From Algoriphagus pacificus (GTDB taxonomy: Bacteria > Bacteroidota > Bacteroidia > Cytophagales > Cyclobacteriaceae), in contig NZ_JAFKCU010000001.1 of NCBI RefSeq assembly GCF_017254845.1, positions 827,048 to 891,047 on the forward strand: a stretch of 64,000 nt of DNA. Reading direction: 5' to 3'. The notes under the pieces were generated by a model. The model was not told the origin of the DNA and searched no databases. It saw only the letters and a program-made list of their open reading frames with translations. Within the stretch, counting starts at the first letter, position 1. Every line of letters begins with the position of its first letter. Shown piece after piece: positions 52,337 through 61,975 of this stretch. The translations under genes and the position numbers were made by a program.

Positions 52337-54136
52337 TTACCACTCTCTTCCAACTGGAATAACTTTCCAGTTTTGGTCTAAGTAAGGTGTTTGTTCATAA
52401 AACCATCGGTAAATCCTTCGAGGGGATTTGGCAAATGCTTCGTCTTTTGCCTTTTCCTCTTCAAACCTCTTTTTGAGGTCTGGGTCTTTTTCCAACATGG
52501 ACTGGATCATGGGTTCCATCACATAGGTCTCCATGTATTCAGTCTGGGATAAAATCGTATTGAAATAGCCCCATTGAAAGAAACTATCCACAGATTCTGG
52601 TTCCATCAAAATCACTGCTAACTCACCAAGGTCCTGATCGGTTTTGACTCTGACTGAACCCGGTTGTAGCGTTACCTTTCTATATTCCTTCTCTAGTTCA
52701 AATGATTGAAACCGCATCAATCCCTCATAAGGCTGGCTCACCATTTTGAATTCTGTCACTGTGGAAAACTCCAAATTCAATTCTTTTGCCTCTTCCAAAA
52801 CTTCCATTTCAATTCCATGAGCTTTCATTTTTTGGATAACTTCATGCCATTCTACTGGTACCCAATAGGCTTTTGGAACTGGTACTGAAGTGACAGGCTT
52901 GTCCATCAGGATGCTGGGCACTAATTGAGTATCGGGCTCACCTAACCAAGACACATATTCATTTCCTGTCAATTCTGACTTTACCTTTTCAGATTTTACT
53001 CCCAAAAATTCTACGGAATCAGCAGGAGTATCTCTAAATCCAAATTTCACAACAATGGATTCTTTTGGCTGATCTTGGTCGGATGCTATTGCAGCTTGCA
53101 ATGACTCAAAGTGATTTCCGACCGATTTGATGGCTTGTTCCAAAAACACATAAGTTCCCAAAACCCGCTGCTCAAATGGTTTTAAGGAATGGTTTTCAAT
53201 TAAAATAGATGGTAGGTGCCTGATGTCTCCATAGGTGTGGGAGAATCTAGGGCTGAATGAAAAAGCGATATTTCCTTCAGTAAAATCCTCGCCATTGGCA
53301 GCAAATAAAAGTGGACCAGGGATATGTCCCTGATCTTTTAAAGCCTGATCTACTTCTGGTTTGAAGTGATTGGACAACCATGAGGAAATTTCTGGTGAAT
53401 AACCTCCAGTTTCCACAAATCCATAAGTCACATCATATTGGTAATCGGCTCCGTCCGTGACATGAATATCGATGTACAAATCTGGATCATAGTCTTTGAT
53501 TACTTTGGCGATGGCTTTGATTCCTTCTGTTTCTAGTTTGGTGTAATCTCGATTTAGGTTCAGATTTACTGCATTGCTTCTCCAGCCCATGATCTTTGGA
53601 CCACGTTGATTGACTCTGCCATAGGCACTTTTCCGTTCATGTCCATCTACATTCAAAATTGGGATAAACAGCAAGTTGGCATAATCCAAAAGCTCAAGTT
53701 TTTCACCCACATTGATATCTCTCAGTAGCATCATGCCGGCGTCTTTCCCATCAATTTCCCCAGCATGAATCCCCGCTTGGAAAAGAATCAGAGGTTTTTT
53801 GGATGTGGATAACTCTTGAGCAGTAAAGTCTTGATCTTTAGAAACCATCACCAGTTGAATCATTCTTCCTTGTTCGCTAGTTCCGATGGAATTGATGGCA
53901 ATGTAAGGAGAGCTTTCACTTAATTTTTCTAGCCATGCCATGGTTTCATCATAGCTTGGAGATTCTGTTAATCCTGAGAGTTCACCTGGTGTGATCCAAG
54001 GATCTGAGGGTTCAGCAATGAGTGATTTGCTTTTTCCGTTCCAAGGAATTAAAGGTGGTAGAAAGTCCTGAGAAATTGCTTTGGTGGTAATCAAAACCAA
54101 AAAGAAAAGGGGAAGGAACGTTTTGAAAGAAGACAT
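52337..54136 (-). CDS. M14-family zinc carboxypeptidase, exported
   Basis: A 599-residue exported enzyme (signal peptide ending AISQ). The zinc ligands are His and Glu in FQAGIHAGEIDGKDAG and a later His in YIDIHVTDGADYQ. The segment NLNRDYTKLETEG carries the substrate-binding Asn-Arg pair. The catalytic Glu of the family cannot be placed with certainty. The C-terminal half is an extra beta-rich region. Such enzymes release C-terminal residues or cut peptidoglycan peptides. It is one of two M14 enzymes in this leftward run; the other starts at 60077. An isolated perfect DnaA box at 54228 lies just upstream. Confidence 0.87.
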   Translation of the reverse strand: MSSFKTFLPLFFLVLITTKAISQDFLPPLIPWNGKSKSLIAEPSDPWITPGELSGLTESPSYDETMAWLEKLSESSPYIAINSIGTSEQGRMIQLVMVSKDQDFTAQELSTSKKPLILFQAGIHAGEIDGKDAGMMLLRDINVGEKLELLDYANLLFIPILNVDGHERKSAYGRVNQRGPKIMGWRSNAVNLNLNRDYTKLETEGIKAIAKVIKDYDPDLYIDIHVTDGADYQYDVTYGFVETGGYSPEISSWLSNHFKPEVDQALKDQGHIPGPLLFAANGEDFTEGNIAFSFSPRFSHTYGDIRHLPSILIENHSLKPFEQRVLGTYVFLEQAIKSVGNHFESLQAAIASDQDQPKESIVVKFGFRDTPADSVEFLGVKSEKVKSELTGNEYVSWLGEPDTQLVPSILMDKPVTSVPVPKAYWVPVEWHEVIQKMKAHGIEMEVLEEAKELNLEFSTVTEFKMVSQPYEGLMRFQSFELEKEYRKVTLQPGSVRVKTDQDLGELAVILMEPESVDSFFQWGYFNTILSQTEYMETYVMEPMIQSMLEKDPDLKKRFEEEKAKDEAFAKSPRRIYRWFYEQTPYLDQNWKVIPVGREW

Positions 54137-54239
54137 TTTAGGAATTATTCTAGTAAATGGGGTTACACTATTTGTTAGGTAAAAATAAGGTTAAATCTCA
54201 TGGTATTATCATTCATTAAACTGGGATTTATCCACACGA

Positions 54240-55574
54240 TTAGTGAAAATACCGCTTGGCAAACTCAATAAAATAGGCCCAGTTTGGACCTTCGGTATGA
54301 CCTCCATCGTGTTGTCTGAAAGCTAAATCACCTTCCATCAAACCAATATTGGTACCAGGATACGTATCGGTTTCAATGCCTTTTTTTCCAAGGAATTCAT
54401 AAACTGGCGTTGCAGCTACCGCAGTTTTGAACATGCCCACTGCATCTATCCAGTGTCCTTCCACCTCTGGATCTCCTCCAGAAATAAAAACAGGTCTAGG
54501 AGCACAAAGAGCTACCATTTCATGGGCATCGACGGGCAAATCCATAGGAGTCAATGGGCCTGCATATTTGATGAAATTGGGTGTAAACCAATGATATTCT
54601 CCAGAGGAAGCCAAATTCTCCACTTGTTCTCCGTAAACTCTTCTGAAGATTTTTGCCCCACCTGCTCCAGAGGAAGCTAAAAACCCAATGGCAAACCTTG
54701 GTTCATCCACCATTGCTACCAAAGCGGCTTTTCCGTATCTGGAAAGGCCTTCAATAGCCACCCGTTTAGCATCCACACTTGAATCGGTTTCTAAATAGTC
54801 CAAAGCCCTGCTTGCACCCCATCCCCAAGCTCTCAGGGTTCCCCAATCATCCAATTTTCTTGGTTGGCCTTTATTGACCAAACCAATAATTCCAGACCTC
54901 AAACCTGATCCGTTATCTACCTGAAAACTGGTTGGTATCAACATGGCAAACCCCCAGCCTTCTTTCAGCATCTGCTCTTGCCAAGTTGCACCTTGTGGCC
55001 TAGGTCGCTGCATACTTGCTGGCCAGATCCAGCTGAATTGCATCACCAGAGGAACTGCTTTTTTTACTTCCAAAGGAGTGGCCATCATCATTTCAATGGT
55101 TACCTCAATTTCCGGATAGGATGAGTTATCCACATGTCCGAGCAGCTTTTTAAATCTGGCAGGAACCTCGCCAAAAAGGCTATCTTTTTCTTCAATGATT
55201 TCCCAAGTTACAGAGGGAGTGTTTTCTGGAATCCGTCCATAGACCTCAGAAGCAAAATGCTCTTTGATTTCTAGCTTTCGCTGCTTCCAATCCCTTGGGC
55301 TTTTCAAAGGAATTCCATTGTCAAAAACCAATGGGTCAGGAAGGGAAGTATAAGGTGTGGCTTTAGACTCATCTTTATTGGCTGCATTAGGAGCTTCTGG
55401 ATTGCCGGAAGGGCCAGGCCGAAAAGATTCTATTCCTAATTTTTGCATTATGAGTTGATGATCTTGCTGGCTGAGTTTTGCGATGCTGTCCCTAGCCTGT
55501 TGGGACATTTGGGCAAAAGAGGTAAAAGCTGAAATGAAAAAAATGAATACCAGAAGTAAGTTTACCTTTCTCAT
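54240..55574 (-). CDS. CE15-type glucuronoyl esterase-like hydrolase, exported
   Basis: A 444-residue exported alpha/beta hydrolase (signal peptide ending TSFAQ). The serine elbow is IEGLSRYGKAALVA, which is the G-x-S-R-x-G-K pattern of glucuronoyl methylesterases (CE15). The catalytic His is in RQHDGGHTEGPNW, and the segment WGWGASRALDYLE precedes the elbow as in that family. CE15 enzymes cut ester bonds between lignin alcohols and glucuronic acid side chains of xylan; other acyl targets are possible. The GH43 enzyme at 60.8 kb would fit a hemicellulose theme. Confidence 0.82.
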   Translation of the reverse strand: MRKVNLLLVFIFFISAFTSFAQMSQQARDSIAKLSQQDHQLIMQKLGIESFRPGPSGNPEAPNAANKDESKATPYTSLPDPLVFDNGIPLKSPRDWKQRKLEIKEHFASEVYGRIPENTPSVTWEIIEEKDSLFGEVPARFKKLLGHVDNSSYPEIEVTIEMMMATPLEVKKAVPLVMQFSWIWPASMQRPRPQGATWQEQMLKEGWGFAMLIPTSFQVDNGSGLRSGIIGLVNKGQPRKLDDWGTLRAWGWGASRALDYLETDSSVDAKRVAIEGLSRYGKAALVAMVDEPRFAIGFLASSGAGGAKIFRRVYGEQVENLASSGEYHWFTPNFIKYAGPLTPMDLPVDAHEMVALCAPRPVFISGGDPEVEGHWIDAVGMFKTAVAATPVYEFLGKKGIETDTYPGTNIGLMEGDLAFRQHDGGHTEGPNWAYFIEFAKRYFH

Positions 55575-55613
55575 AGGGAATAGATTTTGGGTTGACCGCA
55601 GAGATACAATGTA

Positions 55614-55650
55614 ATAAAAAAGTTCAGGCTCGCGTTAGCAAACCTGAACT
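55614..55650 (-). terminator. Terminator after the carboxylesterase gene
   Basis: AGTTCAGG (55621-55628) pairs with CCTGAACT (55643-55650), and a T run follows on the minus strand, 30 bases after the stop codon. Confidence 0.8.
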
Positions 55651-55680
55651 GTGGTAAATTATTGATTTGTTGATTTTTAA

Positions 55681-57348
55681 TTAGCTAGGAAGCGCCTCTC
55701 TGCCTCTTTTGTCAGGATTGTTTTTCAAAGCACTTGTATCATTGAGGATCATGGTTTCTCCACCTTCAGCAGTGTATTCTTTCCAAGTTGGCAATGCGCT
55801 AGCATTTGGATTGCCCGTTTTCATAAATGATAGGAGTGAAGCTGACATTGCTTTGGAAAGTTTCCTTGGACGGTCACCGCCACCCGTATGGGTGTACATT
55901 CTGTCGGTATTGTCAAACCAGAAACAAATATCGATACAGTGGAAAGCCTTCATTCTACCATTGTAGAGATCTGGCTCCCAACCAAACCATGCTAGATAAA
56001 CTGGTGCTTTTTGCTTGGATTTGGCATTCGCAGTACTGATTGCTCCCTGCCTGTTAGAAAGAACCATGGCCCAAATATCCGCAGGCGAAGCATCAGGAAA
56101 ATCCTGTCTATAGGCTTCAACGATTTTCTGTGAACTGTCACCAAATCTCGGTTTGATGTTTTCCACCACTCCGGCCCAGTCAATTTTTTCCAGTTCTGGT
56201 GAAGTTCTAGTAGGGTTCCATTCATGAAATGTGGTACAAATCAACATTGGAATGTCTGAAGCCAATCCGTTTGGATCGGAAAAGAACTCGCCTTTTGGAA
56301 TATTTACTCCATCCGCCACCGGTCCAAATCCACCTCTGAAACCCGGAGTTGGATTGTCTTTTCTCATTTTTTCCAAGGCCTTATTGGCTACGTCAATGTA
56401 TTCTCTCCAACTTAATTCCTGCAGTTTATCGATAGTGTCTGGAGTAAGACCAGCTTCTTTCATGACATATTCACCTAGTTTTCGGGAATATTCCTGATCA
56501 TTTGCTCGAAGCATGGACCCACTCAAAGGGACTCCTTTGTGCACCAATCCTTTTGCTGCAGGCATGGACATGGTGGCAGTTACTTTTGCTCCACCTCCAG
56601 ATTGTCCCATGATGGTGACATTACCAGGGTCGCCTCCGAAATTAGCAATGTTGTCTCTCACCCATTCCAAAGATGCGATGATATCTAGTTGACTGACATT
56701 TCCTGAATTGGCATATTTTGAGCCACCAACACCAGAAAGATCAGTAAATCCAATCGGACCTAAGCGATGGTTGATGGAAACAAAAACGATATCACCGTTT
56801 TTGCTGATGTTTTCACCATGATATCCATCTTGCTCGATTCCGTTTCCATTGGTAAAACCACCGCCATGCAACCAAACTAATACAGGTCTTTTCTTAGTGT
56901 CTAGTGCGGGAGTCCAAACATTCAGTTTGAGACAATCCTCACTGACATCATCATAGTTCCAATGGTCTGCAAAAGAATAATCAGGACTGGCATAACGGTT
57001 GTCCATAATTTGAGGAGCCGTATTTCCCCACCAAATAGTTGGCTTTACCCCAGTCCATTTTTCAGGTTTCTGTGGTGGCATAAAGCGGTTTTTTCCAGCA
57101 GTATTTGCTCCATAAGGCACACCGAGGAAAGTGTAAACGTCATTGAGGATATACCCTCTGATCTTACCAGAATCGGTATTGGCTTCTGCTATGCCATCTC
57201 CTATTTGAAGGAATTGGTCTGAAGGGGCATGGCGGAAAGAATTAGAAGTATTTGCAGTGGCAGCAAAAGGTACCGTCGCAGCCAAGCCAAGGCCTGCGGT
57301 TCCTACTCCCACTTTCTTAAAGAATTCGCGTCTGTTGTTTTTCATCAT
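55681..57348 (-). CDS. Type B carboxylesterase/lipase family protein with Tat-like leader
   Basis: A 555-residue alpha/beta hydrolase. The leader NNRREFFKKVGVGTAGLGLA with its double Arg and Ala/Gly-rich segment suggests Tat export. The oxyanion region is LVWLHGGGFTNGNG, the nucleophile Ser is in IMGQSGGGAKVTATM, and the active-site His is in MKAFHCIDICFWFDN. The type B signature EDCLKLNVWTPAL is present. Substrate esters are unknown. It stands between the CE15-like esterase gene and an M14 peptidase gene on the same strand, each with its own spacer. Two Met codons start the frame (57348 and 57345). Confidence 0.9.
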   Translation of the reverse strand: MMKNNRREFFKKVGVGTAGLGLAATVPFAATANTSNSFRHAPSDQFLQIGDGIAEANTDSGKIRGYILNDVYTFLGVPYGANTAGKNRFMPPQKPEKWTGVKPTIWWGNTAPQIMDNRYASPDYSFADHWNYDDVSEDCLKLNVWTPALDTKKRPVLVWLHGGGFTNGNGIEQDGYHGENISKNGDIVFVSINHRLGPIGFTDLSGVGGSKYANSGNVSQLDIIASLEWVRDNIANFGGDPGNVTIMGQSGGGAKVTATMSMPAAKGLVHKGVPLSGSMLRANDQEYSRKLGEYVMKEAGLTPDTIDKLQELSWREYIDVANKALEKMRKDNPTPGFRGGFGPVADGVNIPKGEFFSDPNGLASDIPMLICTTFHEWNPTRTSPELEKIDWAGVVENIKPRFGDSSQKIVEAYRQDFPDASPADIWAMVLSNRQGAISTANAKSKQKAPVYLAWFGWEPDLYNGRMKAFHCIDICFWFDNTDRMYTHTGGGDRPRKLSKAMSASLLSFMKTGNPNASALPTWKEYTAEGGETMILNDTSALKNNPDKRGREALPS

Positions 57349-57492
57349 TTTGGGTTCTTGGTAATGGTTTGAAATTCAAGAAAATATAGCTTGCTATTTT
57401 TTGTAATCTCAAATTAAACAGGATTTCTTAATGAAGAATTATTTAAGTGGGAAAATATTGTTTCAAAATGAAAAAATAGAGGAAGAGCTCAT

Positions 57493-57526
57493 AAAAAAAA
57501 CCGACCACTCTTCAGCAGTCGGTTTT
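57493..57526 (-). terminator. Terminator after the 843-residue M14 peptidase gene
   Basis: AAAACCGAC (57497-57505) pairs perfectly with GTCGGTTTT (57518-57526); a run of T follows on the minus strand. Confidence 0.88.
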
Positions 57527-57545
57527 CTTTTACTCTCTTTAATCT

Positions 57546-60077
57546 TTATTGGCCAACCATAAAAATGGCATTACTCAATACCAATTTTCCTGATTCCCAG
57601 AAGCCTCTGAAGATTGGATCATCCACAAAATAAACGATTTGGCCTCTTCCAGCTCGTTCCGCTCCTACAGCCATAGACTCACCCATTTTGGATTTGATTT
57701 TAAAACCAATATATCCGGTTCGATAGGCATCGTTATTGGCAATGATACCGGCATTGACTCCATTATTTAAGAAGGCATATCTGCTGGAATTGTTCTTCAG
57801 GATATAATATTTACCACCTGTTCCATAACCTAATGGATGCGTTTCGTCCATGGTAACCTCATAGATTGCACCTGCAGCACCGCCAGAAATAGCCACACGC
57901 TCACCTTCCTGATAAGGGGCTAATCTTTCTTCTTTCTCAAGCGCAGAAGCTTCCTTTTCAGCAGCTTTCTTTTCCTCGTCGGTATCAAATGTTTTCAGAT
58001 CAAAGCCTTCTTTGTTGGCAAATGCTCCTAAAGCACCATCGATGGCGATTAACTTTCCTCCACCACGAACCCACTCCATGACATTGTCCATGGCAGGCTT
58101 TGCTAAACCGCCGCCTCTGGTAGATGGCATGATCAATACATCGTATTTTCGCAGGTCATATCTGGCCATATTTTCCAGTTCGAGATTCACCAAAGGATAG
58201 TTCAGCTCTTTTTCAAAGAAATGCCAAATCGCTCCATAATTCAATGAATTGGTACCAGAACCCCCGATCAATGCAACTTTGGGTGCCTGTATGATTCTGA
58301 TATTTGGTGAGCCAAAATCTTTGCCTTTGTCCATATATCCACTCATGGTAGTGGATAAGGTAACGCTATATTTATTCGCGATTTCTACTACTTTCTGGTC
58401 AAAGTTCGGAACATATTCATTCCCACCTTTGGTAATCAGCAAGGATCCAGCAGGGAAGCTTTTTCCTTCTACTTCGAATGGAAACTCTGGATATTTAACC
58501 CGGATTCCAGCATTGAGCAGTTCAGCAAGAAATGCCACATCTCTGGTTCCTTCCCATGCTGCCATGTAAGCAACAGGAGTTTTTCCCGCAGTGTTGGCGG
58601 TAAACTCAGGAGCTTTGTATTCTCCAGCAGGATCTATTCTAGTTTCGACAGCATAGGCTTCCAATCCATAAGCATAGGGTAAAGCCCAGCTGGTGATGTC
58701 ATAGGTAATGCTATCATGTAAAGCAGGATTTGGTTCGAAGAAAACCTGCGCCAATACAGATTTTGGTTGGTAGGCACTGATGATGATATCTTCATCAGAA
58801 GTGGCAAAAGAACCACTCTTTCCTGTTTGATATTCATATCCTTTAAGGCCAGTTTTAGAACCTGCCTTTCCATATCTGATTCCATTCTTATCCAACAATT
58901 CCAATAATTTGGCTACTTGGGCTGGGTTGCTTTCTCCTTTGATGATAAAGCTTTTATACTTACCCTTTGGATTGGTGGAATTGTCTTTGTAAAACTTAGC
59001 ATACTCTGAAAGTAATTTTTCAGCATTCTGGCTAGTTACTTCAGCAGCTGACATCGCTGCAGTATAATGTCCAGCTATTCTATAACTCAAGGTCACAGTA
59101 TCACCTACAGAATTATAGCCACCAATACCAGCTTGACCGCCACCGCCTTGTTCGATAGTCATCCCGATGGCACCATTAAACATCGGATAGGAATCTCCAT
59201 AGGATGGATAAAGTAAATCAAAGCGCTCTTTGGTGAAGTAAAATCTTCCAGCCTCGTCGAAGTACTTTGCTGTATTCCTTCCAAAAGTATCTTGGAACTC
59301 ATGCTGCCAAGGAGTCAATTGCTCATGCAAAGGCTCTGCGGCAGGCGCCATATAAAAAGGGTTATTGATTCCCTGCTCATGGAAATCCAAATGCAACTGA
59401 GGCATCCATTGCTGATACATTTTTAATCTTGCCTGAGATTCTACTTGTACTTGCCAAGCCCAGTCTCTGTTTAGGTCAAACAAGTAGTGGTTTGCACGGC
59501 CACCTGGCCAAGGCTCATTGTGTTCTACAGATTGTAAATCCGGCTGAAGTGTGGTATTCATTTTTTGGTTGTACCACATGGCATAACGATCTCTACCGTC
59601 AGGGTTGATCGCAGGATCGATGATCACGATCTGATTTTTTAGCCATTCCTGAGATTTTGCATTCTGAGGGTTAGCCAAAGTATAAAAAGAAGAAATGGCT
59701 GCTTCCATTCCTACAGATTCATTGCCATGCACATTAAAAGACATCCAGTTGATAGGGATGGAAGTCGAAGGAGTTCCTTCCATTAAACCAGCTCTTTTGA
59801 GATTGTCCGTGCGGATTTGCTCTAGGTTTGCCATGTTTTCAGGGCTGGAAAGAATCGCAATGATCAAAGGGCGTTTTTCGTTCGTTTCCCCGTATTGGAT
59901 CAATTTGACATTTGGGTTGTTGGCAGCCACATGTTCAAAATAATCCACCATTCTGTGGTGAGGAGTAAATCGATCGCCAGGTTTGTAACCTAAAAATTGC
60001 TCAGGAGTCTGAATTTGTGCCCAAGAGCAAAGGGTGATCGAAAAAACGAATAATGTGAGAAGTAGATGTTTTTTCAT
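57546..60077 (-). CDS. Large M14-family metallopeptidase, exported
   Basis: An 843-residue exported protein (signal peptide ending CSWAQ). The N-terminal 350 residues are an M14 carboxypeptidase domain with zinc ligands His and Glu in FNVHGNESVGMEAA and His in HLDFHEQGINNPFY, and the Arg segment DLNRDWAWQVQVE. A long C-terminal region contains a class I glutamine amidotransferase-like fold segment (VALIGGSGTNSLNYG, YDVLIMPSTRGGGLAKPA, GGKLIAIDGALGAFA), a layout known in Bacteroidota M14 proteins. The target is extracellular or periplasmic peptide. It leads the leftward hydrolase run. Confidence 0.9.
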   Translation of the reverse strand: MKKHLLLTLFVFSITLCSWAQIQTPEQFLGYKPGDRFTPHHRMVDYFEHVAANNPNVKLIQYGETNEKRPLIIAILSSPENMANLEQIRTDNLKRAGLMEGTPSTSIPINWMSFNVHGNESVGMEAAISSFYTLANPQNAKSQEWLKNQIVIIDPAINPDGRDRYAMWYNQKMNTTLQPDLQSVEHNEPWPGGRANHYLFDLNRDWAWQVQVESQARLKMYQQWMPQLHLDFHEQGINNPFYMAPAAEPLHEQLTPWQHEFQDTFGRNTAKYFDEAGRFYFTKERFDLLYPSYGDSYPMFNGAIGMTIEQGGGGQAGIGGYNSVGDTVTLSYRIAGHYTAAMSAAEVTSQNAEKLLSEYAKFYKDNSTNPKGKYKSFIIKGESNPAQVAKLLELLDKNGIRYGKAGSKTGLKGYEYQTGKSGSFATSDEDIIISAYQPKSVLAQVFFEPNPALHDSITYDITSWALPYAYGLEAYAVETRIDPAGEYKAPEFTANTAGKTPVAYMAAWEGTRDVAFLAELLNAGIRVKYPEFPFEVEGKSFPAGSLLITKGGNEYVPNFDQKVVEIANKYSVTLSTTMSGYMDKGKDFGSPNIRIIQAPKVALIGGSGTNSLNYGAIWHFFEKELNYPLVNLELENMARYDLRKYDVLIMPSTRGGGLAKPAMDNVMEWVRGGGKLIAIDGALGAFANKEGFDLKTFDTDEEKKAAEKEASALEKEERLAPYQEGERVAISGGAAGAIYEVTMDETHPLGYGTGGKYYILKNNSSRYAFLNNGVNAGIIANNDAYRTGYIGFKIKSKMGESMAVGAERAGRGQIVYFVDDPIFRGFWESGKLVLSNAIFMVGQ

Positions 60078-60298
60078 AAAGGTTGGTAAAGAATGATGCC
60101 CTGAAGTTAAAAGGAATTGTCTTTTTCATTGTCACCAATTAAAAAAAAGCTTGGATTGGCTGAGATATGATGGGCTTGAAAATCAGAATTATGCACTCAG
60201 GTTCTTTTTTGAGGCTTATGTGATAATTGTCGCTGTCTGGGAAGTGTTTCTAAAGCAAATTGCATCATCATATTTGAAACTTATAAACAACAATAGCG

Positions 60299-60610
60299 AT
60301 GGGTTTTTTCTCAGCAATTTTCGGTGGCATTGATAATTCAACTCTCACCGAAGCAATCAAAGAAGGAGCATTTTTGGTAGATGTAAGATCTGCCGGAGAA
60401 TTTGCTTCAGGTAGTGTAAAAGGCGCGGTGAATATTCCTTTGGACCGTGTAGGTAGTCAATTGGCGAACTTCAAAGGCAAGAAAAATATTGTGGTATTCT
60501 GCAGAAGTGGAAACCGAAGTGCTCAGGCAAAAAATATTCTTGAACAAAATGGCTTTAAAAATGTAATCAATGGAGGCACTTGGAGTAATGTAAATCAGTG
60601 CGTTGGATAA
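60299..60610 (+). CDS. Single-domain rhodanese-like protein
   Basis: A 103-residue rhodanese fold. The active-site loop is VVFCRSGNRSAQ with Cys68 as the persulfide-forming residue, and the N-terminal signature FLVDVRSAGEFASGSVKGAV is intact. It has no signal peptide and no second domain. It could move sulfur to thiol acceptors or act as a phosphatase-like or structural module; the six-residue loop is typical for sulfurtransferases. A strong terminator follows, so it is expressed alone. Confidence 0.93.
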   Translation: MGFFSAIFGGIDNSTLTEAIKEGAFLVDVRSAGEFASGSVKGAVNIPLDRVGSQLANFKGKKNIVVFCRSGNRSAQAKNILEQNGFKNVINGGTWSNVNQCVG

Positions 60611-60630
60611 TTGGTTTGGTTGAATGTATA

Positions 60631-60662
60631 AAAGGAGCATTAGGTAATGCTCCTTTTTTTAT
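60631..60662 (+). terminator. Terminator of the rhodanese gene
   Basis: AAGGAGCATT (60632-60641) pairs with AATGCTCCTT (60646-60655), followed by a T run. Confidence 0.9.
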
Positions 60663-60809
60663 GTGTTAAAGATAATTTCCCAATTCTCCCTTTCTGAAAG
60701 TTGGTAAATACTTAGAGGGGGGCGATAATAGTTTGTCGGAGCGTACATTTTTTCAAGAAGTTTTTAAAAAATGCTCTTGTAGTCTTTTCTTGTAAAGAAA
60801 CTTCTTGAT

Positions 60810-61781
60810 ATGTCACTTTCTGTTTTTCTAAGCCCATTCTTTTACCTATTCCTGTATTTGTTTTCTGCCTCTTCTGAAGAAAGCATTTATTTGGCGGACC
60901 CCAGTATTTTTTATTATGACGGGACTTATTACCTCTATGGAACAAGCGGTAAGGATTCAAATCAAGGATTTGAGGTATATATTTCAAATGATCTTGAGTC
61001 TTGGAAAAGGTCCCAAATCAATGATGGTTTTGCTCTAAAAAAAGGGGAATCATTTGGGGATAAAGGGTTCTGGGCTCCCCAAGTATTTGAATATAAAGGG
61101 GAGTTTTTTATGGCTTATACTGCAAATGAACAGATTGCGATTGCTAAATCCAGAAGCCCTTTAGGGCCATTTAAGCAGGAAGTTTTAAAGAGTATAGAAG
61201 CTCCGGTAAAACAAATAGATCCCTATGTTTTTATAGATGAAGATGGGAAAAAATACCTCTATCATGTCAGGCTTTCGGAAGGGAACCGACTTTTCGTAGC
61301 TGAATTGAATGATGACTTTTCCGGGATTAAAGAAGAGACTTTGAAATATTGTTTTCATGCGGAGGAGCCTTGGGAAAACACACAAAATGTGGAATGGACA
61401 GTTTCTGAAGGTCCTGCGATTTTGAAGCATGAAGGGCTTTATTATTTTATTTACTCTGCCAATGATTTTCGAAATCCCGATTATGCCCTAGGCTATGCGG
61501 TCAGTTCCAGTCCCCTGGGTCCTTGGCAAAAAAGCCCTGACAATCCTATATTCAATAAAGCTGATGCTGGCTTGAATGGTCCAGGTCATGGAGATTATTT
61601 TACTGACAGCAATGGAAAGCTCCATTATGTCCTACATACCCATTTTTCCGACAGCAAAGTTTCCCCAAGAAGAACAGCATTGATCAGTTTGGAATTTGAA
61701 AAAGAACAATCGGGACCTGATCTATTGCGAGTCGAAAAGAATAGCCTGAGATTTTTAAAGTATGAGCAGGAGGAATTTTAA
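60810..61781 (+). CDS. Glycoside hydrolase family 43-type enzyme, membrane-targeted
   Basis: A 323-residue five-bladed beta-propeller glycosidase. The three acidic active-site residues are Asp30 in YLADPSIFYYDG (base), Asp137 in KQIDPYVFIDEDG (pKa modulator) and Glu200 in TVSEGPAILKH (acid). A hydrophobic N-terminus (about 3-20) serves as signal peptide or anchor; the first blade starts directly after it. GH43 enzymes are mostly arabinofuranosidases and xylosidases, but specificity cannot be read from this sequence. It is a single-domain protein without a carbohydrate-binding module. It stands between the rhodanese gene and the tRNA locus. Confidence 0.9.
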   Translation: MSLSVFLSPFFYLFLYLFSASSEESIYLADPSIFYYDGTYYLYGTSGKDSNQGFEVYISNDLESWKRSQINDGFALKKGESFGDKGFWAPQVFEYKGEFFMAYTANEQIAIAKSRSPLGPFKQEVLKSIEAPVKQIDPYVFIDEDGKKYLYHVRLSEGNRLFVAELNDDFSGIKEETLKYCFHAEEPWENTQNVEWTVSEGPAILKHEGLYYFIYSANDFRNPDYALGYAVSSSPLGPWQKSPDNPIFNKADAGLNGPGHGDYFTDSNGKLHYVLHTHFSDSKVSPRRTALISLEFEKEQSGPDLLRVEKNSLRFLKYEQEEF

Positions 61782-61786
61782 TCTTT

Positions 61787-61827
61787 AAAAAAGAAAAGGG
61801 TCAATCCAATGCGGGATGACCCTTTTC
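61787..61827. terminator. Terminator shared by the GH43 gene and the leftward tRNA-Val transcript
   Basis: GAAAAGGGTCA (61793-61803) pairs perfectly with TGACCCTTTTC (61817-61827). On the minus strand a run of T follows, so the tRNA transcript would end here after passing both 100-base units. Confidence 0.8.
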
Positions 61828-61829
61828 TG

Positions 61830-61877
61830 TGGGACCTAGGGGTCCCGATAGCTATCGTGGACGAACCCATAACCTCT
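61830..61877 (-). pseudogene. Broken tRNA-Val copy A (3' part with palindrome in T loop)
   Basis: Compared with the intact tRNA at 62030-62104, this copy keeps the discriminator, acceptor 3' strand, T stem and variable region. AAT of the T loop is replaced by a 19-base palindrome, and the similarity stops before the anticodon stem. Confidence 0.75.
61843..61861 (-). repeat. 19-base palindromic element in copy A
   Basis: TCCCGATAGCTATCGTGGA on the plus strand. It is nearly self-complementary (one mismatch) and matches the layout of the element at 7820-7838. Confidence 0.75.
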
Positions 61878-61929
61878 TACTTCTCTATGGATTACTGACC
61901 ACTTTTACTCTTAAAGATAAAAATCAATG

Positions 61930-61975
61930 TGGGACCTAGGGGTCCCGATAGCTATCGTGGACGAACCCATAACCT
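61930..61975 (-). pseudogene. Broken tRNA-Val copy B (3' part with palindrome in T loop)
   Basis: Same structure as copy A, one 100-base period to the right, with one more change in the variable region. It lacks the 5' half, anticodon and D arm and cannot form a tRNA. Confidence 0.75.
61943..61961 (-). repeat. 19-base palindromic element in copy B
   Basis: Identical to the element at 61843-61861. Confidence 0.75.

Noticed and set aside
54228-54236. Isolated perfect DnaA box between the M14 and CE15-like genes
   Set aside because: A single box is close to the chance expectation for a window of this size; mentioned only with the box cluster at 48 kb.
60151-60333. 60-codon frame before the rhodanese gene
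   Set aside because: It overlaps the rhodanese start in another frame, has no family features, and the region looks like ordinary leader sequence.
60712-60987. 91-codon minus-strand frame over the GH43 start
   Set aside because: It overlaps the signal peptide and first blade of a clear GH43 gene and is rich in Lys and Asn without structure.
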